Shown piece after piece: positions 44,155 to 53,081 of a stretch of DNA of 64,000 nucleotides (the stretch's first letter is position 1; every line of letters begins with the position of its first letter). The position numbers and the translations under genes were made by a program. Source of the stretch: Blastococcus capsensis. GTDB taxonomy: Bacteria; Actinomycetota; Actinomycetes; Mycobacteriales; Geodermatophilaceae. The stretch is taken from NCBI RefSeq assembly GCF_030165005.1, contig NZ_JASNNW010000002.1, positions 124,001-188,000 on the forward strand, given 5' to 3'. The notes under the pieces are model-generated. The model saw nothing but the letters and a program-made list of their open reading frames with translations, ran no database searches and had not been told where the DNA came from.

Positions 44155-45081
44155 TCAGCCCACCGGGGTGGCGGCCGGGACCCGCGGCAGCAGCGCGCGG
44201 ACGGCGTCGTCGTCCGGCAGTGCCCCGCGCGCCCCGGGCCCGGTGGTGGACAGCGCCGCGGCGGCGACGGCGTACCGGACGGCGTCCGTGAGCGCGGCTC
44301 CGGCGGCCAGCGCCTGACCCAGCGCACCGCTGAAGCAGTCACCCGCTCCCGTCGTGTCGACGGCGGCCACCGGCGGCGGCGGCTGCAGCAGGGCCGCGCC
44401 CCCGTCCGCCGGGACCACCAGCGCGCCGCGGGCGCCCAGCGTCACGACGACGGCTCCCCGGGTCACCCGGCGGGCCAGGTCGGTGAGCGCGGCGGGGGAG
44501 CGGTCGCCGGCGTCGGCCCCCGCCAACTGCACGAGCTCGTGCTCGTTCGGCAGCAGCACGTCCACCCGCTCGAGCAGTGCAGCCGGGAGGTCCTGGGGCG
44601 GGGCGGGGGTGAGGACGACGGTGCCGGTGGCGGCCCGTGCGGCCGCCGCCACGGAGTCGAGGGGCACCTCCAGCTGGAGGAGCACCACCTGGGCCTCGCG
44701 GACCGACGGCACGTCGACGTCGGCAGCCGTCAGCAGGGCATTGGCGCCCGGTACGACGACGATGAGGTTCTCCCCGCTGCCCTCCTCCACCGGGATCGTC
44801 GCGCTGCCCGTGGGCGCGCCTACCGTGCGGAGCACCCGGCCCACGTTCACGCGGGACGCGGCCAACGCGGCCAGCTGGCGGGCCCCCGCCGGATCCTCGC
44901 CCACCCGGCCGACCATGTGCACCCCCGGCCCCAGCAGTCCCGCGGCCGCGGCCTGGTTCGCCCCCTTCCCGCCGGGCGTGAGCGTGGCGGCGCGGCCGAC
45001 GACCGTCTCCCCGCGCCCGGGCAGCCGGTCGACCGCGACCAGCACGTCCTCGTTCAGGCTGCCGACGACGGTGACGGACAC
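44155..45081 (-). CDS. rbsK: Ribokinase-like sugar kinase (PfkB family)
   Basis: The 308-residue protein has the PfkB signatures GGKGANQAAAA near residue 39 and TTGAGDCFSGALG near 247, with the catalytic Asp in the latter. The GSLNEDVLV opening is that of ribokinases, which phosphorylate ribose at O5. GGAGG lies five bases before the GTG at 45081. No ribose transporter is adjacent, so another sugar or nucleoside is possible. Confidence 0.85.
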   Translation of the reverse strand: MSVTVVGSLNEDVLVAVDRLPGRGETVVGRAATLTPGGKGANQAAAAGLLGPGVHMVGRVGEDPAGARQLAALAASRVNVGRVLRTVGAPTGSATIPVEEGSGENLIVVVPGANALLTAADVDVPSVREAQVVLLQLEVPLDSVAAAARAATGTVVLTPAPPQDLPAALLERVDVLLPNEHELVQLAGADAGDRSPAALTDLARRVTRGAVVVTLGARGALVVPADGGAALLQPPPPVAAVDTTGAGDCFSGALGQALAAGAALTDAVRYAVAAAALSTTGPGARGALPDDDAVRALLPRVPAATPVG

Positions 45082-45183
45082 GGAGACCTCCGGTGTGTGC
45101 GACGGGGCACCAGCAGTACCAGACCTGCGGTTTCCGCCGGCCGGTGCGGCGGTACGGGAGGACGACGACCGAGCGGAGGAACG

Positions 45184-45525
45184 ATGGCGACCGATGACCC
45201 CGGCACGATCCGGCAGGAGTTCGGCGAGGCGGTGAACATGACCGCCGGCGAGCTCGAGAAGTGGCTGGAGAGCGAGGAGTCGCAGTCCGTCGGCCAGAAG
45301 GACGGGGACGCCGAATCCACCGGGCACGCCTCCGGACGGCGGATCGTCGAGCTGCTGCGCACGAAGAAGGACGACCTGACCGACGACGACCTCGCGCACA
45401 TGCGCAAGGTCCACGGCTACGTCCAGCGGCACCTGGCCCAGGAGCCGAAGCAGGAGGACGTGGCGACGTCGCGGTGGCGGTACTCGCTGATGAACTGGGG
45501 CCACGACCCGTTGAAGAAGGGCTAG
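45184..45525 (+). CDS. DUF3140 protein
   Basis: The 113-residue protein matches the DUF3140 pattern (EFGEAVNMTAGELEKWLESEES, SGRRIVELLRTKK, YVQRHLAQ and a C-terminal RYSLMNWGHDPLK). It is a small soluble helical protein of unknown function. GGAGGAA lies just before the ATG. The methyltransferase starts five bases after its stop. Confidence 0.85.
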   Translation: MATDDPGTIRQEFGEAVNMTAGELEKWLESEESQSVGQKDGDAESTGHASGRRIVELLRTKKDDLTDDDLAHMRKVHGYVQRHLAQEPKQEDVATSRWRYSLMNWGHDPLKKG

Positions 45526-45530
45526 CCGCC

Positions 45531-46238
45531 GTGACCGCGACGTCCCTGGCCCGCAACGACCCGGCGCAGTACGACCAGCTGGCCGACCAGTGGTGGGAGG
45601 CGTCCGGAGGCTTCGCCGCCCTGCACTGGCTGGCCGCCTCCCGCGCCGAGCACATCCCGCCCGCGGCCACGTCGGGGGCTCTCCTGGTCGACCTCGCCTG
45701 CGGCGGCGGGCTGATGGCCCCGCACGCGGCCGGGCTCGGGTACCGGCACGTCGGCGTCGACCTCGGCATGGAAGGCCTGCGGATGGCGCGCGGGCACGGG
45801 CTCCTGCCGGTGCGAGGATCGGTGCTCGCCGTGCCGCTGGCCGACGGCTGCGCCGACGTGGTCGTGGCCGGGGAGATACTCGAGCACGTCGAGGACGACG
45901 TCGCCGTGCTCGCCGAGTGCGCCCGGCTGCTGCGGCCGGGCGGCACGCTGGTGATCGACGCGCTGGCCGCGACGCGGATCAGCCGTTTCCTCATGGTGAC
46001 CGTCGCCGAGAAGCTGCCGGGCGGGCCGCCGCCGGGCATCCACGACCCGGCCCTGTTCGTCGACCGCGAGCGGCTGCTGGCCGCCGCCGACCGGCTGGGG
46101 CTGGAGCTGCGGCTGGTCGGCCTGCGGCCTTCGCTGCGGCAGGCGGTCGCCTGGGCCCTGGGGCGGCGCGAGTCGGTCCGGATGAAACCGATCCGCTCCA
46201 CCGCCGTCGTGTTCGCCGGCTACGGGCGGAAAAGGTGA
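45531..46238 (+). CDS. Class I SAM-dependent methyltransferase (UbiG-like)
   Basis: The 235-residue protein has the SAM-binding glycine motif LLVDLACGGGLMAPHAAGLG (about residues 50-69) and the family's later motifs GEILEHVEDD and LRPGGTLVID. The opening DPAQYDQLADQWWEASGGFAALHWL is like UbiG O-methyltransferases. The next gene, 72 bases on, is a type III polyketide synthase, so it probably methylates a phenolic polyketide product. It could also act in quinone synthesis. Confidence 0.82.
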   Translation: MTATSLARNDPAQYDQLADQWWEASGGFAALHWLAASRAEHIPPAATSGALLVDLACGGGLMAPHAAGLGYRHVGVDLGMEGLRMARGHGLLPVRGSVLAVPLADGCADVVVAGEILEHVEDDVAVLAECARLLRPGGTLVIDALAATRISRFLMVTVAEKLPGGPPPGIHDPALFVDRERLLAAADRLGLELRLVGLRPSLRQAVAWALGRRESVRMKPIRSTAVVFAGYGRKR

Positions 46239-46310
46239 GCGAGCAACCCCGTCGCGGCCGACGTACCGTCGGAGGATGACCCCGACCAGGCGTTCCGTGG
46301 AGCGGCGCAG

Positions 46311-47339
46311 GTGAGCGCCGCCGTCGTCACCGGTGCCGGATCGGCCCTACCCGCGACGCTGGAGCAGCAGGCCGCCTGGGACGGATTCTTCGCCCGCCAC
46401 TACGAGGGTGTCCGCGCGGCCGAGCGGATCTTCCTGGGCGCGGGCGTGCGCCGACGGCACGCCGTGGCCAACCCCATGGACGAGGACCTCAGCGGCTGGG
46501 GCACCGGCGCGCGGATGGTCCGCTACATCCAGGAGGCCCTGCCGCTGGGCAAGCAGGCGGTGGCCGGCGCGCTCGACGCGGCGGGGCTCGCGCCCGGCGA
46601 CGTCGGGCTGTTCGCCGTCGCCACCTGCACCGGGTACGCCACCCCGGGGCTGGACATCCGGCTGGCCAGCGACCTGGGCATGCCGCCGGGGCTGCAGCGG
46701 CTGCTCGTCGGCCACATGGGCTGCTACGCGGCGATCCCCGGGCTGGCCGCCGTCGGCGACTTCGTCACGGCGCGGTCGCGCCCGGCCGTGCTGCTCTGCT
46801 GCGAGCTGACCAGCCTGCACGTGCAACCGGCCCAGTCCGACCTCGAGCAGGTCGTCGCACACGCGCTGTTCTCCGACGCGGCGGCGGCCGTCGTCGTCGA
46901 GCCCGGGGCGGCCCGCGGCCACCGGCTGGCCGGGATCGTCGCCCGCACCGACGCCTCCACCGCCGACCACATGACGTGGGACGTCACCGACCTGGGGTTC
47001 CGCATGGGGCTGTCCCCCCGGGTGCCCGACGTGCTGTCCCGGCACGTCGGCGAGGTCGTCGACGAGCTGCTCGCCGAGGCAGGGCTGCGCGTGGAGGACG
47101 TCGCCGGCTGGGCCGTGCACCCGGGTGGCCCCCGGATCATCGACGTGGTGCGCGACGAGCTCGGCCTGGCCGAGGAGCAGGTGGGCGCCTCGCGCCGGGT
47201 GCTGGCCGAGCACGGCAACTGCTCGTCGGCCACCGTGCTGCTCGTACTGCAGGAGCTCGCCGACGTCGACGGTCCGATCGTGGCCATGGCGTTCGGTCCC
47301 GGCCTGACGCTGTACGCCGCGCTGCTGCTGCCCGCCTGA
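46311..47339 (+). CDS. Type III polyketide synthase (chalcone synthase family)
   Basis: The 342-residue protein has the full catalytic triad: Cys138 in GHMGCYA, His270 in AVHPGGP and Asn303 in [10 protein letters not shown]. It should extend an acyl-CoA starter with malonyl-CoA to a pyrone, resorcinol or naphthalene. The upstream methyltransferase is the likely tailoring enzyme. The GTG has GGAG eight bases upstream. Product class cannot be read from these residues. Confidence 0.88.
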   Translation: MSAAVVTGAGSALPATLEQQAAWDGFFARHYEGVRAAERIFLGAGVRRRHAVANPMDEDLSGWGTGARMVRYIQEALPLGKQAVAGALDAAGLAPGDVGLFAVATCTGYATPGLDIRLASDLGMPPGLQRLLVGHMGCYAAIPGLAAVGDFVTARSRPAVLLCCELTSLHVQPAQSDLEQVVAHALFSDAAAAVVVEPGAARGHRLAGIVARTDASTADHMTWDVTDLGFRMGLSPRVPDVLSRHVGEVVDELLAEAGLRVEDVAGWAVHPGGPRIIDVVRDELGLAEEQVGASRRVLAEHGNCSSATVLLVLQELADVDGPIVAMAFGPGLTLYAALLLPA

Positions 47340-47371
47340 CTGTCGGGCCACCGCCCGCCGCCCTACGCTGA

Positions 47372-47385
47372 GTGACGAACGTCAC
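47372..47385. promoter_or_regulatory. Inverted repeat upstream of the response-regulator gene
   Basis: GTGACG and CGTCAC flank AA, 22 bases before the GTG start, near a -10-like TACGCT at 47364. This is a possible binding site for the regulator itself or another dimeric factor. Confidence 0.4.
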
Positions 47386-47406
47386 AGTGCGTCAGGAGGT
47401 GGGCCC

Positions 47407-48048
47407 GTGGATCCCGCGCCCGCGCCCGTTCGCGTGTTCCTCGTCGACGACCACGAGGTGGTGCGCCGGGGTGTCGCCGAGGTGCTCGAGGACGATCCGG
47501 GCATCACCGTGGTCGGGGAGGCCGGGACGGTCGCCGAGGCGCGGGCGCGCGTTCCCGCCGTGCGCCCCGACGTCGTCGTCCTGGACATGCGGCTGCCGGA
47601 CGGGGACGGCGCCTCGCTCTGTCGTGACCTGCGTGCGCGAGTGCCCCGACTGCGCTGCCTGGTGCTCACCAGCTACGCCGACCTGGACGCGCGGGAGGCG
47701 GCGCTGCGCGCCGGGGCGGCCGGTTTCCTGCTCAAGCAGGTGCGCGGCCCAGCGCTGGTGTCCGCGGTCCGCACCGTGGCGGCGGGGGGCGTGCTGCTGG
47801 CCGAGGGCGCACCGCCGGGGCGGGCCGTGGACGACCGGCTCTCGGTCCTCACCGACCAGGAGCGCTCCGTCCTGCGGCTGATCGGGGAAGGGCTGACCAA
47901 CCGGCAGATCGGGGAGCGCATGGGACTGGCCGAGAAGACGGTCAAGAACTACACCAGCCACCTGCTGGCCAAGCTGGGCTTCGAACGCCGCACCCAGGCC
48001 GCGATCCTCGCGACGGAACTGCGCGATTCCCGGCCGCCCGGTCGCTGA
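47407..48048 (+). CDS. LuxR/NarL-family response regulator
   Basis: The 213-residue protein has a receiver domain with the acidic pair VDDHEVV (residues 13-15) and phospho-acceptor Asp60 ([13 protein letters not shown]), then a C-terminal LuxR helix-turn-helix ([26 protein letters not shown]). It is most like DevR/DosR regulators. AGGAGG lies six bases before the GTG. The histidine kinase lies tail-to-tail three bases away. Confidence 0.9.
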   Translation: MDPAPAPVRVFLVDDHEVVRRGVAEVLEDDPGITVVGEAGTVAEARARVPAVRPDVVVLDMRLPDGDGASLCRDLRARVPRLRCLVLTSYADLDAREAALRAGAAGFLLKQVRGPALVSAVRTVAAGGVLLAEGAPPGRAVDDRLSVLTDQERSVLRLIGEGLTNRQIGERMGLAEKTVKNYTSHLLAKLGFERRTQAAILATELRDSRPPGR

Positions 48049-48051
48049 GGG

Positions 48052-49602
48052 TCAGCTGGTTAGCGGGACCACCCATTCGACCTCGGTCCCCGACGGGCCG
48101 GCGGCGAGCGTGAGCCGGCCCCCCTGCCGCTCCGCCCGGTCGGCCAGGTTCGTCAGGCCGCTCCGGACGGTCACGGCGGGGAGGCCACGGCCGTCGTCGG
48201 TGACGACGGCGCGCAGCACGTCGGTGACGGACACGGCCACCGTCACGCGGGTGGCGCCGGCATGCCGGACCACGTTGGTCACCAGCTCGCGGACGACGGC
48301 GACCAGGTCGGCGGCCACGTCGGCGGGCAGCTCGTCGATCTCGCCGCGCACCCGCAGCGCCGGGCTCAGTCCGTGCCCTTCGGTGACCGACCGCACGACC
48401 TCGGCCAGCCGGCTGCGGACCGCGGCCGGGGAGGAACCGCCCGCCGCGTGCAGCTCGAAGATCGACGCCCGGATGCGGGCGATCGTGCCGTCCAGCTCGT
48501 CGACCCGCCGCGCGATCTGGCCGGCCGCCTCGGGCGACGTCGTCTCCAGCGAGCGGCCGACGCGGTCCAGGGCGAGCGCGGTGGCGAAGATCCGCTGCAC
48601 CACGTGGTCGTGCAGGTCGCGCGCGATGCGGTCGCGGTCGGTCTGGACCTGCAGGCGCTGCTCCCGCTGCTGGCTGCGCACGAGCTCCATCGCCACCGCC
48701 GCCTGCGTGGCGAAGGCCGACGCCGGCTCCAGCACCCCGCGGTCGAAGGGCGGCCGGTCGCGGGCACGCAGCGCGACCAGCGTGCCGAGCCGGTTCGAGC
48801 CGCCGAGCGGGACCAGCAGGGTGGGCCCGTAGTCGCCGACGAGCTCGCCGATCACCGCGGCGCCGCTGGCGTTGCTGGGGACCTCGGTGGCGTCGGCCAC
48901 GACCCGGGGGACGCCGGAGCGGTGCGCGGCGCCGAGGCGGGTGTCGGCCAGCGGGATCCGGACGCCCTCGACGTCGGCGGCCAGCGGTCCGACGGCCGCG
49001 GTGATCGTCAGCGTCTCCTCGTCACCGGGGACGGACGCCAGCACGGCCACGGCATCGGCGCCGGAGAGCTCCGCAACCCGTGCGGCGGCGGTGCGCAGCA
49101 CCTCGTCGGCGGGCGCGCCGGACAGCAGCGCCGTGGCGATCTCGGTACCCGCCTGCGACCAGGAGAGGAGTAGCACGGCGCGCTCGAGCAGGAGGGCGTT
49201 CTCGATGGCCAGGCCGGCTCCGGACGCCAGTGCCCGGACGACCTCGGCATCGGCCGCGGTGAACTCCGCGCCGGCGCGCTTGCCGGTCAGGGAGAGGGTG
49301 CCGAACGCGGCGTCGCGCACCCGCACCGGCACGGCGATCGACGACTGCGGCGACGGCTGCCCCGTCGTGGTGTCCACCGGGTGCGGCCCGACGGTGACGA
49401 ACCGGTCCACCCCGCGCCCGTCCGCGGTCAGCACGCTCAGGACGCCGGAGCTCGCGGCCACGTGGCGGACGGCCGCCGTGACCACCTCGTGGAGCGTCGT
49501 CTCCAGTGGAGCACCCCGGGCGGCCGCCGACCGCGCAGCGGCGTCGGTCACCCGGGGCGCCGTCGATCGGGCGGGGGCACGGCCTGACCGTAGGAGCGAC
49601 AC
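48052..49602 (-). CDS. GAF-domain sensor histidine kinase, DevS/NarX-like
   Basis: The 516-residue protein has two GAF-like domains (about 30-150 and 165-310), then a HisKA_3 dimerisation helix with the phospho-acceptor in DRIARDLHDHVVQRIF. A HATPase domain ends the protein (VVRELVTNVVRHAG, TDDGRGLP). No membrane helix is seen, so it is a cytoplasmic sensor. It most likely phosphorylates the convergent regulator. The start could also be the GTG at 49551. Confidence 0.88.
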   Translation of the reverse strand: MSLLRSGRAPARSTAPRVTDAAARSAAARGAPLETTLHEVVTAAVRHVAASSGVLSVLTADGRGVDRFVTVGPHPVDTTTGQPSPQSSIAVPVRVRDAAFGTLSLTGKRAGAEFTAADAEVVRALASGAGLAIENALLLERAVLLLSWSQAGTEIATALLSGAPADEVLRTAAARVAELSGADAVAVLASVPGDEETLTITAAVGPLAADVEGVRIPLADTRLGAAHRSGVPRVVADATEVPSNASGAAVIGELVGDYGPTLLVPLGGSNRLGTLVALRARDRPPFDRGVLEPASAFATQAAVAMELVRSQQREQRLQVQTDRDRIARDLHDHVVQRIFATALALDRVGRSLETTSPEAAGQIARRVDELDGTIARIRASIFELHAAGGSSPAAVRSRLAEVVRSVTEGHGLSPALRVRGEIDELPADVAADLVAVVRELVTNVVRHAGATRVTVAVSVTDVLRAVVTDDGRGLPAVTVRSGLTNLADRAERQGGRLTLAAGPSGTEVEWVVPLTS

Positions 49603-49672
49603 CTCCCCGGAGGAAGGGCTGCGCTCATCGTCGTGTGCCCGGTGACGGCGCCCCAGGGGCGAAAGGCCCGGA

Positions 49673-49714
49673 CGCCAGCGAGGCCCCGGTCGGTGGACCG
49701 GGGCCTCGCTGGCG
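49673..49714 (-). terminator. 19-bp stem terminator after the tRNA gene
   Basis: Arms 49673-49691 and 49696-49714 are perfect complements with a four-base loop, 11 bases after the 3' end of the tRNA in its direction of transcription. It also lies before the histidine kinase start. Confidence 0.8.
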
Positions 49715-49724
49715 GATGTTCGCG

Positions 49725-49798
49725 TGGAGCGGGTGACGAGAATCGAACTCGCACTGTCAGCTTGGGAAGCTGATGTTCTACCATTGAACTACACCCGC
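49725..49798 (-). tRNA. tRNA-Gly, anticodon CCC
   Basis: The transcript folds into a standard cloverleaf: acceptor GCGGGTG with CACCCGC, D arm, anticodon stem TCAGC/GCTGA around TTCCCAA, and a T arm with one wobble pair. The anticodon CCC reads GGG glycine codons. A discriminator U and an encoded CCA end follow. Length is 74 bases including CCA. Confidence 0.97.
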
Positions 49799-49850
49799 GA
49801 ACGGCGACGAGACTACCTGGTAGACCCGCGTCCGCGGCAGCCACCCCCGC

Positions 49851-50136
49851 TCAGCGGTGCATCTCCGCGAGGAGCCGGTGGCCTCCGAGCACAGGGTTCC
49901 CGGGCATCTGCGACATCCGGGTCACGCCGCCGGGTCCAGCGTTCAGCGTCGCCGCGTCGCAGGCGGTGGTCAGCTGTCGCACGAACTCGCGGCAGACCGC
50001 CGGCCCCTGGGTGTCGGTGCGCCGCCCGGCGTCGCCGCAGGGATCGCCGCGCCATCGCAGCTCTCCTCGCCGTCGATGACGCGGCGTACGTGGCCGCCGT
50101 GTTCCCGGCGGGCGCCGGGGCCACGGTGGGCGACAC
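49851..50136 (-). pseudogene. Decayed coding remnant next to the tRNA
   Basis: A frame ending at 49851 reads convincingly for about 60 residues (AVCREFVRQLTTACDAATL, then GGVTRMSQMPGNPVLGG, end EMHR). Upstream of it two other frames hold short protein-like pieces (GNTAATYAA, then VIDGEESCDG). No single frame joins them and no start is seen. I read this as a broken secreted or cell-surface protein gene. The family is not recognised. The rest of 49799-50211 shows nothing else I can support. Confidence 0.35.
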
Positions 50137-50211
50137 CGCGCCCCGTCCGTATGGGGAAGCCGGACGGGGCGCGGTGGCTCAGGGGATGCGCCAGGGCGGC
50201 GCGCTACGGCG

Positions 50212-50857
50212 TCAGATCGCGACGCCGGTGCAGCTGGCGGAGCAGTTCACCGACCAGATCGAGCCGAGCGGGCGGAACCGGTCGGATCGGACGAGACGCT
50301 CGCCGGCCGGGCCGGTCCGCACCACCGGCGCAGCGGCCGGCGGCGTGCCACCGCCGGAGCCGACCTCGTCGGGGGTGGATCCGTCGGGGGTGGATCCGGC
50401 CGGCGTCCCCTCCGGACCCGGGCCCACGGCGCCGGCGTGGGTGAGCGCGTTGCTCAGCACCGAGCCGCGGCCGTCGCGTGCGGAGACGGTGACGTCGTAG
50501 CTACCCGCGATCCGGGCGGGGACCCGCACGACCAGCTCCTCGGCGCTGCTGCGGACCACGGTGGCCGTCGCACTGCTGCCGATGCGCACCGTCGGATCCG
50601 CGGGCAGGGTCCGCCCGGTGATGGTCACCAGCGTGCCACTGCCTGCTGGACACGCCCGGGACCTCGTCCAGCGCCGTCAGCAGGTCGGCGGAGGCGGAGT
50701 GGGCGGTGAGCACGTACCGGGTGAGCCCGTCGCCGTCGCCGAAGCCGGTGGCCTCCTCGACGGGGGGCATCCCCCACGCCGACCAGACCGCCGCACCGGA
50801 GTACCCGGCCACGACGGCCGAGGTGAGGGCGATTCCCAGAACGCGCTTGCTCGTCAT
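50212..50857 (-). pseudogene. IPT/TIG-domain secreted protein with a frameshift
   Basis: The first part, from an ATG at 50857 (AAGGAC upstream), has a signal/anchor segment ([21 protein letters not shown]) and continues to VPGVSS. One extra base near 50644 moves the frame into GSGTLVTITGRTL, the start of an IPT/TIG immunoglobulin-like domain that runs to SNALTHAG. A Pro/Gly/Thr-rich tail with two cysteines follows, to the stop at 50212. Joining the two gives a coherent protein of about 215 residues, anchored outside the membrane. Confidence 0.6.
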
Positions 50858-51020
50858 CCGCACGTCCTTCCGGCGCGGCCCGCCCGGCCGGTCCGGGAAG
50901 GGCCGGCGACCGGTCGGACCGGACGCCGGCAGGCGCTCTCCCGGCTCCCTTCGGCAGCGCGGCCGGCGCGGTTGAGGCCCGGTGCCCGCATTCACCCGGA
51001 GGGATGGCAGGCGCGTTCCC

Positions 51021-51026
51021 TAGACT
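51021..51026 (+). promoter_or_regulatory. -10 element of a leaderless dcd transcript
   Basis: TAGACT ends seven bases before the dcd ATG, and no Shine-Dalgarno sequence lies between. This spacing is the hallmark of leaderless actinobacterial genes. Confidence 0.6.
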
Positions 51027-51033
51027 CCGCGCC

Positions 51034-51633
51034 ATGCTGCTGAGCGACCGGGACATCACGGCTGCGATCGCGGAGGGCCGCCTCGGCGTCGAGCCCTACG
51101 ACAAGGCCCTCGTGCAGCCGTCGAGCATCGACGTCCGCCTCGACCGGTACTTCCGGGTGTTCAACAACGCGCGGTACACCCACATCGACCCGGCGGAGCA
51201 GCAGGACGACCTCACCACGCTGGTCGAGCCCGAGGGCGACGAGCCGTTCGTGCTGCACCCCGGGGAGTTCGTGCTGGGCTCCACCCTCGAAGTCGTGCGC
51301 ATCCCCGACGACCTGGCAGCCAGGCTCGAGGGCAAGAGCTCGTTGGGGCGGCTAGGACTGCTCACCCACTCCACCGCCGGCTTCGTCGACCCGGGCTTCT
51401 CCGGGCACATCACGCTGGAGCTGTCCAACGTGGCGAACCTGCCGATCACGCTCTGGCCGGGCATGAAGATCGGCCAACTCTGCCTGTTCCAGCTCAGCAG
51501 TCCGGCGGAGCACCCGTACGGGTCGGCCATCTACGGCTCCCGGTACCAGGACCAGCGGGGGCCGACGCCGTCGCGGTCGTTCCGCAACTTCACCCGGGCG
51601 GAGACCCGCCGTCCCGACCGGCCGGAGAGCTGA
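51034..51633 (+). CDS. dcd: dCTP deaminase (probably bifunctional, dUMP-forming)
   Basis: The 199-residue protein has the trimeric dUTPase-fold core [26 protein letters not shown] with the catalytic Glu/Arg/Ser set, and the C-terminal [20 protein letters not shown] lid (here [17 protein letters not shown]). Actinobacterial members turn dCTP directly into dUMP. The gene appears leaderless. Its last 44 bases overlap the convergent MFS gene. Confidence 0.92.
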   Translation: MLLSDRDITAAIAEGRLGVEPYDKALVQPSSIDVRLDRYFRVFNNARYTHIDPAEQQDDLTTLVEPEGDEPFVLHPGEFVLGSTLEVVRIPDDLAARLEGKSSLGRLGLLTHSTAGFVDPGFSGHITLELSNVANLPITLWPGMKIGQLCLFQLSSPAEHPYGSAIYGSRYQDQRGPTPSRSFRNFTRAETRRPDRPES

Positions 51634-52948
51634 CCGGCGGCTCCGCGCCGGCGACCTCGAGGACGTCCTCGCGGGGCTGCACCGGTGACCAGCCCGGCAC
51701 CTCATCGTCGACGTACCGCTGCCGGGTGACCACCCAACCGGTCACGGCCAGCCCGGCGACACTGGCGAGCGCGAGGACGAACATCCCGGTGTAGTCGCCG
51801 GTGGCGCCGCGGAGCACCCCGACCAGCAGCGGGCCGGCCGCGGAGAACAGGTACCCCCAGCTCTGGGTCACGGTGGACAGCGCGGCGGTGGTCTCCGGCG
51901 TCCGGGCGCGCAGCCCCATCAGGGTGAGCACCATCGCGAAGGTGCCCATGCCGAGGGCCAGCAGGGTCATCCACAGCCACGGCGCGGCCAGCGGGGTGAG
52001 CCAGAGCCCGAGCCAGCCGACGACGTAGCACGCCACGAACCCGCAGAGCAGCGGGCGCTGGATCCGGGGCCGGACGGTGAGCGCAGGCACGACGGCACTG
52101 AGCGGGATGCCGACGACCGAGTTGAGCCCGAGCAGCAGCCCGGCCGCCGCCGCGGAGAGTCCCGTGTCCCGCAGGTACTGCGCCGACCACCCGATGATCA
52201 CGTAGGCCTGCATGGACTGGAGCCCGAAGAAGACGGCCATCGCGATGGCGAGCCGGCTGTGCACCAGCTCGCGCATCCGGACGGAGACGTGCGTCTGACG
52301 CGAGGTGCCGCCCGTCGCCCGGACCGCCAGCCAGGGCGTCGCGGCTACCAGCGCGAGCACCGCCCAGATGCCGAGGGCCCACCGCCAGCCGTTCGGTCCG
52401 GTGGCCGCCGCGATGGGGGCGGTCGACACCGCCGCGACCGCGGCGCCGACCGACATCGCGGTGCTGTAGGCGCCCACCAGCAGACCGGTCCGCCCGGGGA
52501 AGTGCCGCTTGACCAGGCTGGGCAGCAGCACGTTGCCCAGCGCTCCACCCACCATCGCCAGCGCGGTGCCGACGAGGAACAGCACGAACGCCCCGGCGGT
52601 GCTGCGCAGGACGAGCCCGGCCGACATGGCCAGCAGCGCCCCCGCCAGCACGTGTGAGTCCCGGAAGCGGGCGGACAGGGACGGGCCGGTGAAGCCGATG
52701 AGGGCGAAGCAGAGCACCGGCATGGTCGTCACCAGACCCAGCAGGCCGCTGGAGATGCCCAGCCCCTTCTGGATCTCCTCGAGGACAGGGCCGACGCTGG
52801 TGACTGCCGTCCGCAGGTTCAGCCCGGTCAGCACGATGGCGACCGCGATGAGACCGACGCCGCGCCGGGACGGTTCGTCGGCCGGCGGTGCGGGGGCGGA
52901 CCGGGCGGTGCGGCTCACTCGAGAAGCGTCCTCCATGACCCGGCGCAC
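51590..52948 (-). CDS. MFS transporter, CynX/NimT family
   Basis: The 452-residue protein has 12 hydrophobic segments and the family opening [27 protein letters not shown] near residue 35. The family exports or imports cyanate, nitroimidazoles and similar small molecules. The GTG at 52948 has GGAGGG just upstream; the ATG at 52936 is the alternative. Its 3' end overlaps dcd by 44 bases on the other strand. Confidence 0.85.
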   Translation of the reverse strand: MRRVMEDASRVSRTARSAPAPPADEPSRRGVGLIAVAIVLTGLNLRTAVTSVGPVLEEIQKGLGISSGLLGLVTTMPVLCFALIGFTGPSLSARFRDSHVLAGALLAMSAGLVLRSTAGAFVLFLVGTALAMVGGALGNVLLPSLVKRHFPGRTGLLVGAYSTAMSVGAAVAAVSTAPIAAATGPNGWRWALGIWAVLALVAATPWLAVRATGGTSRQTHVSVRMRELVHSRLAIAMAVFFGLQSMQAYVIIGWSAQYLRDTGLSAAAAGLLLGLNSVVGIPLSAVVPALTVRPRIQRPLLCGFVACYVVGWLGLWLTPLAAPWLWMTLLALGMGTFAMVLTLMGLRARTPETTAALSTVTQSWGYLFSAAGPLLVGVLRGATGDYTGMFVLALASVAGLAVTGWVVTRQRYVDDEVPGWSPVQPREDVLEVAGAEPPVSSPAGRDGGSPPG

Positions 52949-53081
52949 ATCCCTCCCGGGTGGGTGCGGGACGCAACCATCGAGATCAGGGCGTCCCGGG
53001 AACGGCGACGGCGCGCCTCCCGGAGGGATGCGCGCCGTCGTCGTCGTCGGACCCCGTCCCGAGGAGGGCGGGGTCCTCCTG

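Noticed and set aside
49724-50500. A plus-strand frame crossing the tRNA region
   Set aside because: Its first residues are the antisense of tRNA-Gly; no protein family features follow.
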